Of a DNA stretch of 7,532 bases, positions 1 to 7,054 are shown in pieces; position 1 is the stretch's first letter; every line of letters starts with the position of its first letter. The DNA comes from JBLIOB01 sp047639575 (GTDB lineage: Bacteria; Bacteroidota; Bacteroidia; Flavobacteriales_D; Parvicellaceae): NCBI GenBank assembly GCA_047639575.1, contig JBLIOB010000211.1, positions 1-7,532 on the forward strand, given 5' to 3'. Both the position numbers and the translations under genes were made by a program. The notes beneath the pieces are model-generated. The model made no database searches and had not been told where the DNA came from. It saw only the letters and a program-made list of their open reading frames with translations.

Positions 1-1049
1 AGTATCGCACTTTGAATCCGTTTAGCATACTTAATACTATCGGTGATTTCACGGTTCTTCTCATCCACCAAATCTTTCTGAAAGTGAATTTCTTTATAGG
101 AAATATTCAGCTGTTCTTCCGCTTCTTTTCGAGCTGTAATCTCTCTTTTTAATGAACGATTCCAAAATATAATAACGCCAATTACAATGAATACAACGAG
201 GGCACAAATACTGGCAATCGTCCACACTTTTGTCATGTTAACACCGTGCTCATAGGTTACGGTAACCCACTCATTAATTACTTTTTGTTTTTCCGGAAGG
301 TTGATGTCGTTAAGCGATTTTTCTAGGATACCTTGTAATGTGTCGTTGCCTTTTAACACCGCCATACTGAGCCCAATTTCATAGCCTTCAACATTGGCCG
401 CGATTTGGAGATTATCAAATCCTTTATAATTCATGTAGTAACTCGCCACATGCAATAAGTCAAGCGTTACGTCCGCTCTGTTGGTGATGATTTGGAGAAA
501 TGCTTCTTCAATATTATTGGTGTAAATAATATCTATTTCTGGGTAATCCTTTTCAATCTTCTCTGTAATCAAGTAACCTTTGGGTAAAGCAACTCTGAGG
601 TCTTGGATATCTTCAATTCCCCCCACGAATTTTCCATCCTTAGCATTGATAATTACAAAGGGAGAAGACAGATAATTCGAAGTAAAAGACATGAATTCCT
701 CACGCTCGTCTGTAATACCTAAACATGCAAGAAGTTGGACGTGATCACTTTTTAATGCGTCTACCGAAGTAGACCAGGTAAGCCCCGGATAAGGCTTTAA
801 ATTTAACCCAGAACGCTCCTGGACTTTTTGGATAATGGCTTTGGTAATGCCATCGTGTTCACCTTTGTCATTAACGAATTCATAAGGCATCCACTCAGGG
901 TCATAACCAAAATAAAGAGTGTCTTGAGCAGCAATCCACGCTTCTTCAGATGGAGTAAACTTTAGGCCGTTTTCTTGTGCAAACGAGCATGTCTGAATCA
1001 AGACGAATAGGGCTACAGCTAATATCTTGAAACCTGATTTCTTGGTCAA
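1..1049 (-). CDS. Exported solute-binding-domain sensor with TM helix and SpoIIE-type linker (partial, C-terminus beyond window)
   Basis: About 350 residues are visible on the minus strand; the 3' end lies beyond base 1. The N-terminus has a Lys-Lys n-region, a hydrophobic core and a Ser-Phe-Ala|Gln cleavage site near residue 24. Residues about 43-265 resemble a family 3 periplasmic solute-binding (Venus flytrap) domain: an opening FGYDPEWMPYEF, a GITDEREEFMSFT segment typical of the hinge region, then LRVALPKGYL and an NRADVTLD stretch. One membrane helix spans about 275-296 (VWTIASICALVV onward), followed by a charged coiled coil. The last visible residues, 327-350, start LVDEKNREI and end YAKRIQSAIL, nearly identical to the linker before the SpoIIE domain of the divergent neighbour. 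I infer a periplasmic ligand sensor driving a cytoplasmic SpoIIE/PP2C phosphatase; a histidine kinase or cyclase output is less likely. The only usable start is TTG at 1049, because an in-frame TAA lies two codons upstream (1055-1053) and the next ATG is inside the sensor domain. The ligand is unknown. Confidence 0.85.
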   Translation of the reverse strand, partial: MTKKSGFKILAVALFVLIQTCSFAQENGLKFTPSEEAWIAAQDTLYFGYDPEWMPYEFVNDKGEHDGITKAIIQKVQERSGLNLKPYPGLTWSTSVDALKSDHVQLLACLGITDEREEFMSFTSNYLSSPFVIINAKDGKFVGGIEDIQDLRVALPKGYLITEKIEKDYPEIDIIYTNNIEEAFLQIITNRADVTLDLLHVASYYMNYKGFDNLQIAANVEGYEIGLSMAVLKGNDTLQGILEKSLNDINLPEKQKVINEWVTVTYEHGVNMTKVWTIASICALVVFIVIGVIIFWNRSLKREITARKEAEEQLNISYKEIHFQKDLVDEKNREITDSIKYAKRIQSAI

Positions 1050-1249
1050 TTGTTAATGAATTGGTTGAGTTAATTTCCTTTAAGAAGTTCAAAGTACAAT
1101 TTCAATTCGGTTAAACACAGCGGTTTATTGAAAATGGGGCATTTGCCATATGTAGAAGCACCAGATGAAAAAATGTAATCTCTAGTTTGCACTTCCAAAT
1201 ACCCGTAAACTCTCACCGTTGAGTTTTTCAGTTTCCCTATCTTGCCTTC
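1050..1249. other. Divergent intergenic region between the two sensor genes
   Basis: This stretch must hold the promoters of both outward-facing genes, but neither strand has a perfect TAnnTTTG box. The best plus-strand candidate is TATCTTGC at 1238-1245, with TTG at 1219-1221. It deviates at two positions, has a short spacer and would leave almost no leader before the ATG at 1250. A minus-strand open frame of 62 codons (1258-1070) fills most of the region, but it resembles no family I know and overlaps the start of the TPR gene, so I do not call it a gene. Confidence 0.5.
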
Positions 1250-3358
1250 ATGCGTCAAATTTTTGCTCTTCTAGTTTTAACTCTGATTGTAAATTTCAGT
1301 TTTGCTCAGTTTAATCTCGATAGTCTAAGGCAGGTTTGGGAAGATGAAGGTGCGCCAGATTCTTCACGACTAAAGGCGATAGACGATTTAAGTTACAATG
1401 GCTTTTTATACGATGATCCGGATAGTGCTTTTGTGTTAGCTCGTTTACAACACGATCTAGCGGTGAAAGTGAAAGACACAAACTTTATGGCTAGCGCATA
1501 CAACACCATGGGAAGTTCTTTCTTAATGAAAGGTGTAGCGCTCGAAGGGATTAAATATTTTGATACGTGCGTTCAATTATATGAAGCAATTAATGATTAT
1601 AGAGGGATGGCTTCGACTTTAAACAATATTGGAATTGTTTATCATAACATTGGAAACTTGAAAGAGGCCGTAATAAGTTATACCAGAGCGTTGAAAAACT
1701 ATGACAAAGATGACAACGTGATTAACAGGGCTAAGGCTTTGCAGAATATTGGAAGTGTTTACGCGGAACTTCAAGATTGGGAGGAGGCTTTGTCGCGATA
1801 CAACTTGTGCCAGCAGCTTTTTACTGAGCTAAAAGATGATAGAGGCCTAGCAGTTGTTACAATGAACAAAGGAAATGTGCTCCTGTTAAAAGGCGAATTT
1901 GAACAAGCCAAATTGGTTTACGAAAGATCCATAGTATTAACCTCAAACATTTCTGATACAGTGAACTTAGCCCAAGTATATTCGAATTTGGCAGGTGTTC
2001 ACCGGAAATTAGGCGATAATAAATCGGCTCAAGAGTTTAATATAAAAGCATTAGCACTTGCCAGTAGGATTCAAAATGTTCGAACCCTATCAATCGTGTT
2101 CTCAAGCGCGGCTGAAGCGTATATATTGGAAAATAGACCCAAAGCGTTGGAGTTTGCGGAAAAAGCATATGGTTTCGCTACTGAAGCGAATGATCAGGTT
2201 GAAATTCGGGATGCCTCCGAATTACTTTATGAAATATATAAATCCTTAGGAAGATTTGATGATGCTGTCCGAATGAATGATATCCAGAAAGCCGCAAGCG
2301 ATAGTCTTAATAGTAAATCGAATAGACATGAATTAATTCGTCAAGAATACAAGTACGAATATGAAAAACAAGCCGCTGCTGATAGCTTAATTGCATTAAC
2401 AGAACATTTACAAGACGTAGCTGAATTGTCAATAAGAGATGCGATAATCAAGGCTGATGCTAGATTTCAGAAAATACTTTATGCCGGGTTGGTTACTCTA
2501 TTGTTGTTAGGAGGGTTTATTTTAAACCGACTCAGAGTAACAAGGCGTCAGAAAAAGTTGATTGAAGTTCAGAAACATGAGGTTGAGTTACAAAAAGAGC
2601 TAGTAGATGAAAAGAATCGGGAGATCTTAGATTCCATTTCTTATGCAAAAAGAATTCAGAAAGCGATACTCCCTCCAGATAAACTATTTAAAGAAAACTT
2701 GCCAGAAAGTTTCGTGCTATACAAACCAAAAGATATCGTTGCGGGAGACTTCTATTGGATGGAGAAAGTGCGAGATACAATTTTCTTTGCTGCCGCTGAC
2801 TGTACCGGACATGGTGTCCCAGGGGCGATGGTGTCGGTAATCTGCAACAACGGCTTGAATAGATCTGTTCGTGAATTCGGACTAACAGAACCAGGTCAAA
2901 TTCTGGACAAAACACGAATGCTTGTGATTCAAGAATTTGAAAAGTCTGAAGAAGAAGTGAAAGACGGAATGGACATAGCGATGTGCGCATTGGACGGCAT
3001 GAAAATGCACTATTCAGGTGCAAATAATCCACTTTGGATTGTACGAAACGGTGAAGTTTTGGAGACAAAAGCAGATAAAATGCCTATCGGTAAATATGAC
3101 AGTTTAGCCCCATTCAGAACGCATACATTGGAGCTTCAGGAGGGAGATTCCATCTATGTGTTTACCGATGGTTATGTAGATCAGTTTGGGGGAGAGAAGG
3201 GAAAGAAACTAAAAGCCAAAAACTTTAAAGAACTATTATTATCGATACAGGATCAGCCAATGTCTCTACAAAAAACATCCCTGGATGAGTCATTTGAAAA
3301 GTGGCGAGGTGACTTGGAACAGATTGATGATGTTTGTATCATAGGCGTATGCATCTAA
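1250..3358 (+). CDS. TPR sensor / SpoIIE-family (PP2C-type) serine/threonine phosphatase, membrane-anchored
   Basis: The 702-residue protein probably dephosphorylates serine/threonine phosphoproteins such as anti-sigma-factor antagonists; this role is known for the family and no partner is visible here. Layout: signal peptide 1-19 (Ser-Phe-Ala|Gln), TPR array about 80-345 with recurring patterns such as LNNIGIVYHNIGNLKEA and LQNIGSVYAELQDWEEA, a helical stretch 355-405, one membrane helix about 409-425 (ILYAGLVTLLLLGGFIL), coiled-coil linker 430-473, and SpoIIE domain about 485-702. The acidic metal-binding residues expected of the fold are present: D500 in AGDFYW, D517 in ADCTGHGVPGA, the DGMD region (572-575), D640 in FTDGYVDQFG and D693/D694 near the C-terminus. 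The phosphatase therefore looks active. With a signal peptide before the TPRs and a single helix after them, the TPR array is predicted to be periplasmic and the phosphatase cytoplasmic. The ATG at 1250 is chosen because it gives an intact signal peptide; there is no clear ribosome binding site. lepA converges from the right. Confidence 0.93.
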   Translation: MRQIFALLVLTLIVNFSFAQFNLDSLRQVWEDEGAPDSSRLKAIDDLSYNGFLYDDPDSAFVLARLQHDLAVKVKDTNFMASAYNTMGSSFLMKGVALEGIKYFDTCVQLYEAINDYRGMASTLNNIGIVYHNIGNLKEAVISYTRALKNYDKDDNVINRAKALQNIGSVYAELQDWEEALSRYNLCQQLFTELKDDRGLAVVTMNKGNVLLLKGEFEQAKLVYERSIVLTSNISDTVNLAQVYSNLAGVHRKLGDNKSAQEFNIKALALASRIQNVRTLSIVFSSAAEAYILENRPKALEFAEKAYGFATEANDQVEIRDASELLYEIYKSLGRFDDAVRMNDIQKAASDSLNSKSNRHELIRQEYKYEYEKQAAADSLIALTEHLQDVAELSIRDAIIKADARFQKILYAGLVTLLLLGGFILNRLRVTRRQKKLIEVQKHEVELQKELVDEKNREILDSISYAKRIQKAILPPDKLFKENLPESFVLYKPKDIVAGDFYWMEKVRDTIFFAAADCTGHGVPGAMVSVICNNGLNRSVREFGLTEPGQILDKTRMLVIQEFEKSEEEVKDGMDIAMCALDGMKMHYSGANNPLWIVRNGEVLETKADKMPIGKYDSLAPFRTHTLELQEGDSIYVFTDGYVDQFGGEKGKKLKAKNFKELLLSIQDQPMSLQKTSLDESFEKWRGDLEQIDDVCIIGVCI

Positions 3359-3399
3359 GAAGTTTTCACTACTTAGTTTTCTGACCAGAGGAAGGATAA
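3359..3399. other. Short convergent intergenic gap with no recognisable terminator
   Basis: The 41 bases between the stop codons of the TPR-phosphatase gene and lepA contain two direct copies of AGTTTTC but no stable inverted repeat followed by a T-run on either strand. If transcription ends here it uses a signal I cannot see, or it runs into the opposite gene. Confidence 0.5.
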
Positions 3400-5190
3400 T
3401 TAATCCAGCTTCAAAACAGCCATGAAAGCTTCTTGAGGAATCTGAACACTCCCTACCTGACGCATTCGTTTCTTACCCTTCTTCTGCTTTTCTAACAATT
3501 TACGTTTTCTCGAAATATCTCCACCATAACATTTAGCGGTAACATCCTTACGTAATGCTTTGATTGTTTCTCGGGCAATTATTTTCGCGCCAATCGCAGC
3601 CTGAATAGGTATTTCAAACTGCTGTCGTGGAATAAGTTCTTTTAGCTTTAAGCAGATTTTCTTGCCTAATTCATGAGAATTAGCTCGATGTACTAAAGCA
3701 GAAAGAGCATCAATTGCATCACCATTCAATAGCAAATCCATTTTAATCAAATCTGATCTTTTATAGCCAATTGGGAAATAATCAAACGAAGCATATCCTC
3801 TAGAAACAGTCTTTAACTTGTCATAGAAATCAAATACAATCTCGCCTAAAGGCATCTCGAAGGTAATTTCAACTCGATCTTGAGTTAAATAAACCTGATT
3901 GGTTAATTCACCTCTTTTCTCTATACACAAGCTCATAATGGAACCAACATATTCAGACTTGGTAATTACCTGTGCCTTGATATAAGGTTCTTCAACATAT
4001 TCCATTAAGGAAGGATCTGGTAATTCTGAAGGGTTGTTAACGGTTACTTCAACATTGTCTTTTCTTAAAAAGGCTTTGTATGATACATTGGGAACGGTGG
4101 TAATAACCGTCATGTTAAACTCTCGCTCTAGTCTCTCTTGGATGATTTCCATGTGCAACATCCCTAAGAATCCACATCTAAACCCAAAGCCTAAAGCTGC
4201 TGATGATTCTGGTTCAAATACTAAGGAAGCATCGTTTAATTGAAGCTTCTCCATAGAGTATCTTAACTCTTCAAAATCTTCCGTATCCACCGGATAAATT
4301 CCAGCGAAAACCATAGGCTTCACATCTTCGAATCCTGTAAGGGCTCCTTCGCATGGGTTTTCTACTGTCGTGATTGTGTCTCCTACTTTGACTTCTTTTG
4401 CTTCTTTTATTCCGGAAATAATGTATCCAACATCACCCGTTTTCACCTGTTTCTTAGGATCTAAATCCAGTTTAAGAACACCAACTTCATCGGCAAAATA
4501 TTCTTTACCAGTATTTACGAATTTAACCCGGTCACCTTTTTTAATAACTCCGTTCATTATTCTGTAATAGGCGATAATTCCTCGAAATGAATTATAAACA
4601 GAATCAAAAATCATCGCCTGAAGAGGTGCATTTGGATCACCTTTTGGCGCTGGAACTTTTGCAACTACATCTTCAAGTATTTTCTCTACGCCCAAGCCAG
4701 TTTTGCCAGAAGCTCGAATAATATCATCTAATGTGCATCCGATTAGTTCAACTATCTGATCACTAACCTCATCAGGCATTGCGCCTGGAAGATCCATCTT
4801 ATTTAAAACAGGAATGATCTCTAAATCATTTTCTAGCGCTAGGTACAGGTTAGAAATTGTTTGAGCTTCAATTCCTTGAGAGGCATCAACAATTAATAAG
4901 GCCCCTTCACATGCTGCAATGGATCTAGATACCTCGTACGAAAAATCAACATGTCCTGGAGTATCAATCAAATTCAAGGTGTAGTCTACCCCGTCTTGAG
5001 TATAATCCATTTGAATCGCATGACTTTTAATAGTAATACCACGTTCACGCTCTAAATCCATGTTGTCAAGCGTCTGGGATTGCAGATCCCGATCCGAAAT
5101 GGTGCCAGTTGTTTGCAATAGTCGATCAGCAAGCGTACTCTTCCCGTGATCAATGTGTGCGATAATGCAAAAATTCCTAATGTTCTCCAT
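3400..5190 (-). CDS. lepA: Elongation factor 4 (LepA), ribosome-associated translational GTPase
   Basis: The 596-residue protein has the normal length and start of LepA/EF4, a GTPase that binds the ribosome and is linked to back-translocation and to 30S subunit biogenesis. All G motifs are intact: G1 AHIDHGKST (11-19), G2 RGITI (50-54), G3 DTPGH (76-80), G4 NKMD (130-133) and G5 SGKTG (161-165). EF-G-like domains II, III and V follow, including the SAALGFGFRCGFLGMLHMEI segment. The family-specific C-terminal domain ends with the basic ISRKRKLLEKQKKGKKRMRQ stretch and a VQIPQEAFMAVLKLD tail. The ATG at 5190-5188 begins the expected MENIRNFCIIAHIDHGKS start; AAAGG lies just upstream. Its promoter is probably the TATATTTG box at 5214-5207. 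It is divergent from metF, and I see no functional link between the two beyond shared intergenic DNA. Confidence 0.98.
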   Translation of the reverse strand: MENIRNFCIIAHIDHGKSTLADRLLQTTGTISDRDLQSQTLDNMDLERERGITIKSHAIQMDYTQDGVDYTLNLIDTPGHVDFSYEVSRSIAACEGALLIVDASQGIEAQTISNLYLALENDLEIIPVLNKMDLPGAMPDEVSDQIVELIGCTLDDIIRASGKTGLGVEKILEDVVAKVPAPKGDPNAPLQAMIFDSVYNSFRGIIAYYRIMNGVIKKGDRVKFVNTGKEYFADEVGVLKLDLDPKKQVKTGDVGYIISGIKEAKEVKVGDTITTVENPCEGALTGFEDVKPMVFAGIYPVDTEDFEELRYSMEKLQLNDASLVFEPESSAALGFGFRCGFLGMLHMEIIQERLEREFNMTVITTVPNVSYKAFLRKDNVEVTVNNPSELPDPSLMEYVEEPYIKAQVITKSEYVGSIMSLCIEKRGELTNQVYLTQDRVEITFEMPLGEIVFDFYDKLKTVSRGYASFDYFPIGYKRSDLIKMDLLLNGDAIDALSALVHRANSHELGKKICLKLKELIPRQQFEIPIQAAIGAKIIARETIKALRKDVTAKCYGGDISRKRKLLEKQKKGKKRMRQVGSVQIPQEAFMAVLKLD

Positions 5191-5206
5191 GCCTTTGAAT
5201 AGTTTG

Positions 5207-5214
5207 CAAATATA
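5207..5214 (-). promoter_or_regulatory. Probable lepA promoter, -7 element TATATTTG
   Basis: Reading the minus strand, TATATTTG matches the Bacteroidota -7 consensus TAnnTTTG exactly and lies 16 bases before the lepA start codon, implying a very short leader. No TTG -33 box lies at the expected 17-23 base spacing; that position is pyrimidine-rich (CCCTTTTT). Confidence 0.6.
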
Positions 5215-5320
5215 GGTATAAGGGAGGCTTAAAAAGGGAAAGCACTAAGTTTATTTAGCTGTGATTACCGTTGTGAATTTATCCGAGATTCTCAAATGTC
5301 CTACTTAATTGGTTTACTCT

Positions 5321-5354
5321 TTTGGTTTCTCTTTTAGCCATAACGTTATATTTG
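5321..5354 (+). promoter_or_regulatory. Probable metF promoter, TTTG-N22-TATATTTG
   Basis: TATATTTG at 5347-5354 matches the Bacteroidota -7 consensus exactly. TTTG at 5321-5324 serves as the -33 box with a 22-base spacer, within the known 17-23 range. Transcription would start near 5361, giving a leader of about 53 bases before the ATG at 5414. That leader has only a small ATCT-TTTG-AGAT hairpin (about 5379-5390) and an AGGA at 5399-5402 as a modest ribosome binding site. I do not recognise a SAM or other riboswitch in it. Confidence 0.65.
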
Positions 5355-5413
5355 CACTTCAGAACTCCGAACAAAGTGATCTTTTGAGATATTGAGTTAG
5401 GAAAAATATAAGC

Positions 5414-6370
5414 ATGAAGGTTATCGACCATATTAAAAATTCAAGTGACACCAGATTTTCATTTGAGATTTTACCTCCGTTAAAAGGAAAAAGTATTCAA
5501 TCTATCTATGATGGAATTGATCCTTTGATGGAATTTAAGCCACCATTTATAAACGTTACCTACCATAGAGAAGAGCACGTTTACAAAGAAAGACATGACG
5601 GTTTACTTGAAAAAGTGTCAATGCGTAAAAGACCAGGTACAGTTGGAATTTGCGCAGCAATCATGAATAAATATCATGTTGATGCGGTTCCTCATATAAT
5701 CTGCGGAGGTTTTACAAAAGAAGAAACAGAGAATGCATTAATTGATCTTCAATTTTTAGGGATAGACAATATTTTAGCATTAAGAGGTGACCCAATTAAG
5801 AATGAAACTCATTTCCTAGCCAATACATTAGGGCATGAGTACGCTTCCGACTTGATTAAACAAGTTGATGCAATGAATAAAGGACAGTTTGTTCATGAAG
5901 AAACTGAAAATTTAGGTGCTGCTACAGATTTTTGCATCGGAGCTGCCGGATACCCTGAAAAACATTTTGAATCCATGAACCTGAAAACGGACATGAAGCA
6001 TTTAAAAGAAAAAGTAGATGCAGGTGCGGAGTTTATCGTAACGCAAATGTTCTTTGACAATCAAAAATATTTTGCCTTTGTAGACATGTGCAGAGCAAAT
6101 GGAATTACTATTCCGATCGTGCCAGGACTAAAGCCAATTACTACTCAAAAGCACATTTCATTTTTACCTAAGTTTTTTCATATCGACTTTCCAGATGCGT
6201 TGTCGGCTGAGTTGGAAAAATGCAGTACTAACGATGAAGTTCGTCAAGTAGGTATAGAGTGGGGAATTCAACAAACCAAAGAATTGGTGGAGTTTGGAGT
6301 CCCATTAGTTCATTATTACACCATGGGACGAAGCACGTCAGTTAAAAAAATTGCTTCCGAAATCTTCTAA
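5414..6370 (+). CDS. metF: 5,10-methylenetetrahydrofolate reductase
   Basis: The 318-residue flavoprotein is predicted to reduce 5,10-methylene-THF to 5-methyl-THF in the cytoplasm, supplying the methyl group for methionine synthesis. It is a single TIM-barrel domain with the family motifs in order: SFEILPP (16-22, catalytic Glu18), PHIICGG (93-99), LALRGDP (121-127, with the FAD-contacting Asp126), IGAAGYPEKH (175-184), FIVTQMFFD (207-215, substrate-binding Gln211), PIVPGLKPI (234-242) and a HYYTMGR C-terminus (300-306). Length is slightly above the roughly 295 residues of the E. coli enzyme. The extra residues lie mainly at about 130-170, between RGDP and IGAAGYP, an insertion I expect in this phylum. 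No metH, metE or other methionine gene is present within the window. It has its own promoter upstream and is followed by a new promoter for the next gene. Confidence 0.97.
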   Translation: MKVIDHIKNSSDTRFSFEILPPLKGKSIQSIYDGIDPLMEFKPPFINVTYHREEHVYKERHDGLLEKVSMRKRPGTVGICAAIMNKYHVDAVPHIICGGFTKEETENALIDLQFLGIDNILALRGDPIKNETHFLANTLGHEYASDLIKQVDAMNKGQFVHEETENLGAATDFCIGAAGYPEKHFESMNLKTDMKHLKEKVDAGAEFIVTQMFFDNQKYFAFVDMCRANGITIPIVPGLKPITTQKHISFLPKFFHIDFPDALSAELEKCSTNDEVRQVGIEWGIQQTKELVEFGVPLVHYYTMGRSTSVKKIASEIF

Positions 6371-6388
6371 TAATCAGTCATTCTGAAC

Positions 6389-6396
6389 TATCTTTG
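6389..6396 (+). promoter_or_regulatory. Probable promoter of the ParA-like operon, -7 element TATCTTTG
   Basis: TATCTTTG matches the TAnnTTTG consensus exactly and sits 28 bases before the ATG at 6425, in the 54-base gap after metF. No TTG -33 box lies at normal spacing; TTC at 6365-6367 is the nearest. A short imperfect palindrome, CCAGAGCTGG (6405-6414), falls between the presumed transcription start and the start codon and could be an operator, but this is weak. The promoter suggests the downstream genes are transcribed separately from metF. Confidence 0.5.
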
Positions 6397-6424
6397 AGTA
6401 TTAACCAGAGCTGGATTCTAAACA

Positions 6425-7054
6425 ATGACCAAAGTAATTTCTTTTATAAGTAGAAAAGGCGGAACAGGTAAAACTACCAATGCAATTAACCTTTCTACGT
6501 CTTTAAATGAACTGAAGAAAAAGGTTCTATTGGTAGAGACGGATACTAACTACACCCTCAATTCTTTACGTAAAATTGAGCTTTTCAAAATGAAAAAAAG
6601 GAAAGACACCTTTTTTGAAATAATAGGTTCCAAAGATAATCGGGTCGCGGAGGAAATTCTCAGTTTGAAAAAAACTAAAAAGTACGATTACATTATTGTA
6701 GATAGTGCTGGGAAGACTACAGATAAAGGAATAAGAGAGCTTTGCTTAGAAAGCGATATGGTGTTGGTAACCACTAGTTTAACTCAAAATGATCTGTTGG
6801 TTGCTTTTCAAACGATCAAAGATTTGAAGCCAGCAACAGAACTAAATAAGAATTTAAAGCTGTGCATTTTGCCAAATCGAATCCATAGTTTAACTCGTAT
6901 GGCTACGGTAAAAGCACAATTGGCTCAACTAGAGACTGAGGTAATTGATACTTACGTGCCACAACGAAAGAATTATACGTTAGCTAGCACGATAAAGGCC
7001 GACCGGAGATATAAAAACGTGGCGAAACAAATCATTAAACAACTCGAAGCATGA
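6425..7054 (+). CDS. ParA/MinD-superfamily P-loop ATPase (small, orphan ParA-like)
   Basis: The 209-residue ATPase is the size of compact ParA proteins such as ParF and lacks an N-terminal helix-turn-helix domain. The deviant Walker A motif KGGTGKTT (11-18) keeps both the signature Lys11 and Lys16, so ATP-driven dimerisation is expected. The Walker A' segment reads VLLVETDTN (34-42), with Glu38 and Asn42 where most ParAs have Asp and Gln (VLLIDxDPQ). Walker B is YIIVDSAG (89-96) with Asp93. A very basic stretch follows A' (KMKKRK, 55-60) and another is near the C-terminus (residues 191-205); either could bind DNA nonspecifically, as family members do. The stop codon overlaps the start of the downstream 129-residue gene, so the two are probably translationally coupled and act together. 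Possible roles are DNA partition or positioning of a protein cargo; the sequence does not decide between them. There is no Shine-Dalgarno before the ATG at 6425. Confidence 0.9.
   Translation: MTKVISFISRKGGTGKTTNAINLSTSLNELKKKVLLVETDTNYTLNSLRKIELFKMKKRKDTFFEIIGSKDNRVAEEILSLKKTKKYDYIIVDSAGKTTDKGIRELCLESDMVLVTTSLTQNDLLVAFQTIKDLKPATELNKNLKLCILPNRIHSLTRMATVKAQLAQLETEVIDTYVPQRKNYTLASTIKADRRYKNVAKQIIKQLEA

Noticed and set aside
1070..1258. 62-codon minus-strand open frame between the divergent sensor genes
   Set aside because: It overlaps the start of the TPR-phosphatase gene, has no recognisable motif, signal peptide or ribosome binding site, and lies where both promoters must be.
2688..3068. 126-codon minus-strand open frame
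   Set aside because: It is entirely antisense to the conserved SpoIIE domain, which explains the region; its translation is rich in Ser, Leu, Arg and Cys and has no family features.
3359..3399. Bidirectional terminator between convergent genes
   Set aside because: No inverted repeat with a T-run is present; only a short direct repeat is visible.
5281..5300. Short palindrome GAGATTCTC as an operator
   Set aside because: A nine-base palindrome is expected by chance in a region of this size, and it overlaps neither predicted promoter core.
5361..5413. Possible SAM riboswitch in the metF leader
   Set aside because: The leader is only about 53 bases, with a 4-bp hairpin and none of the SAM riboswitch cores I know.
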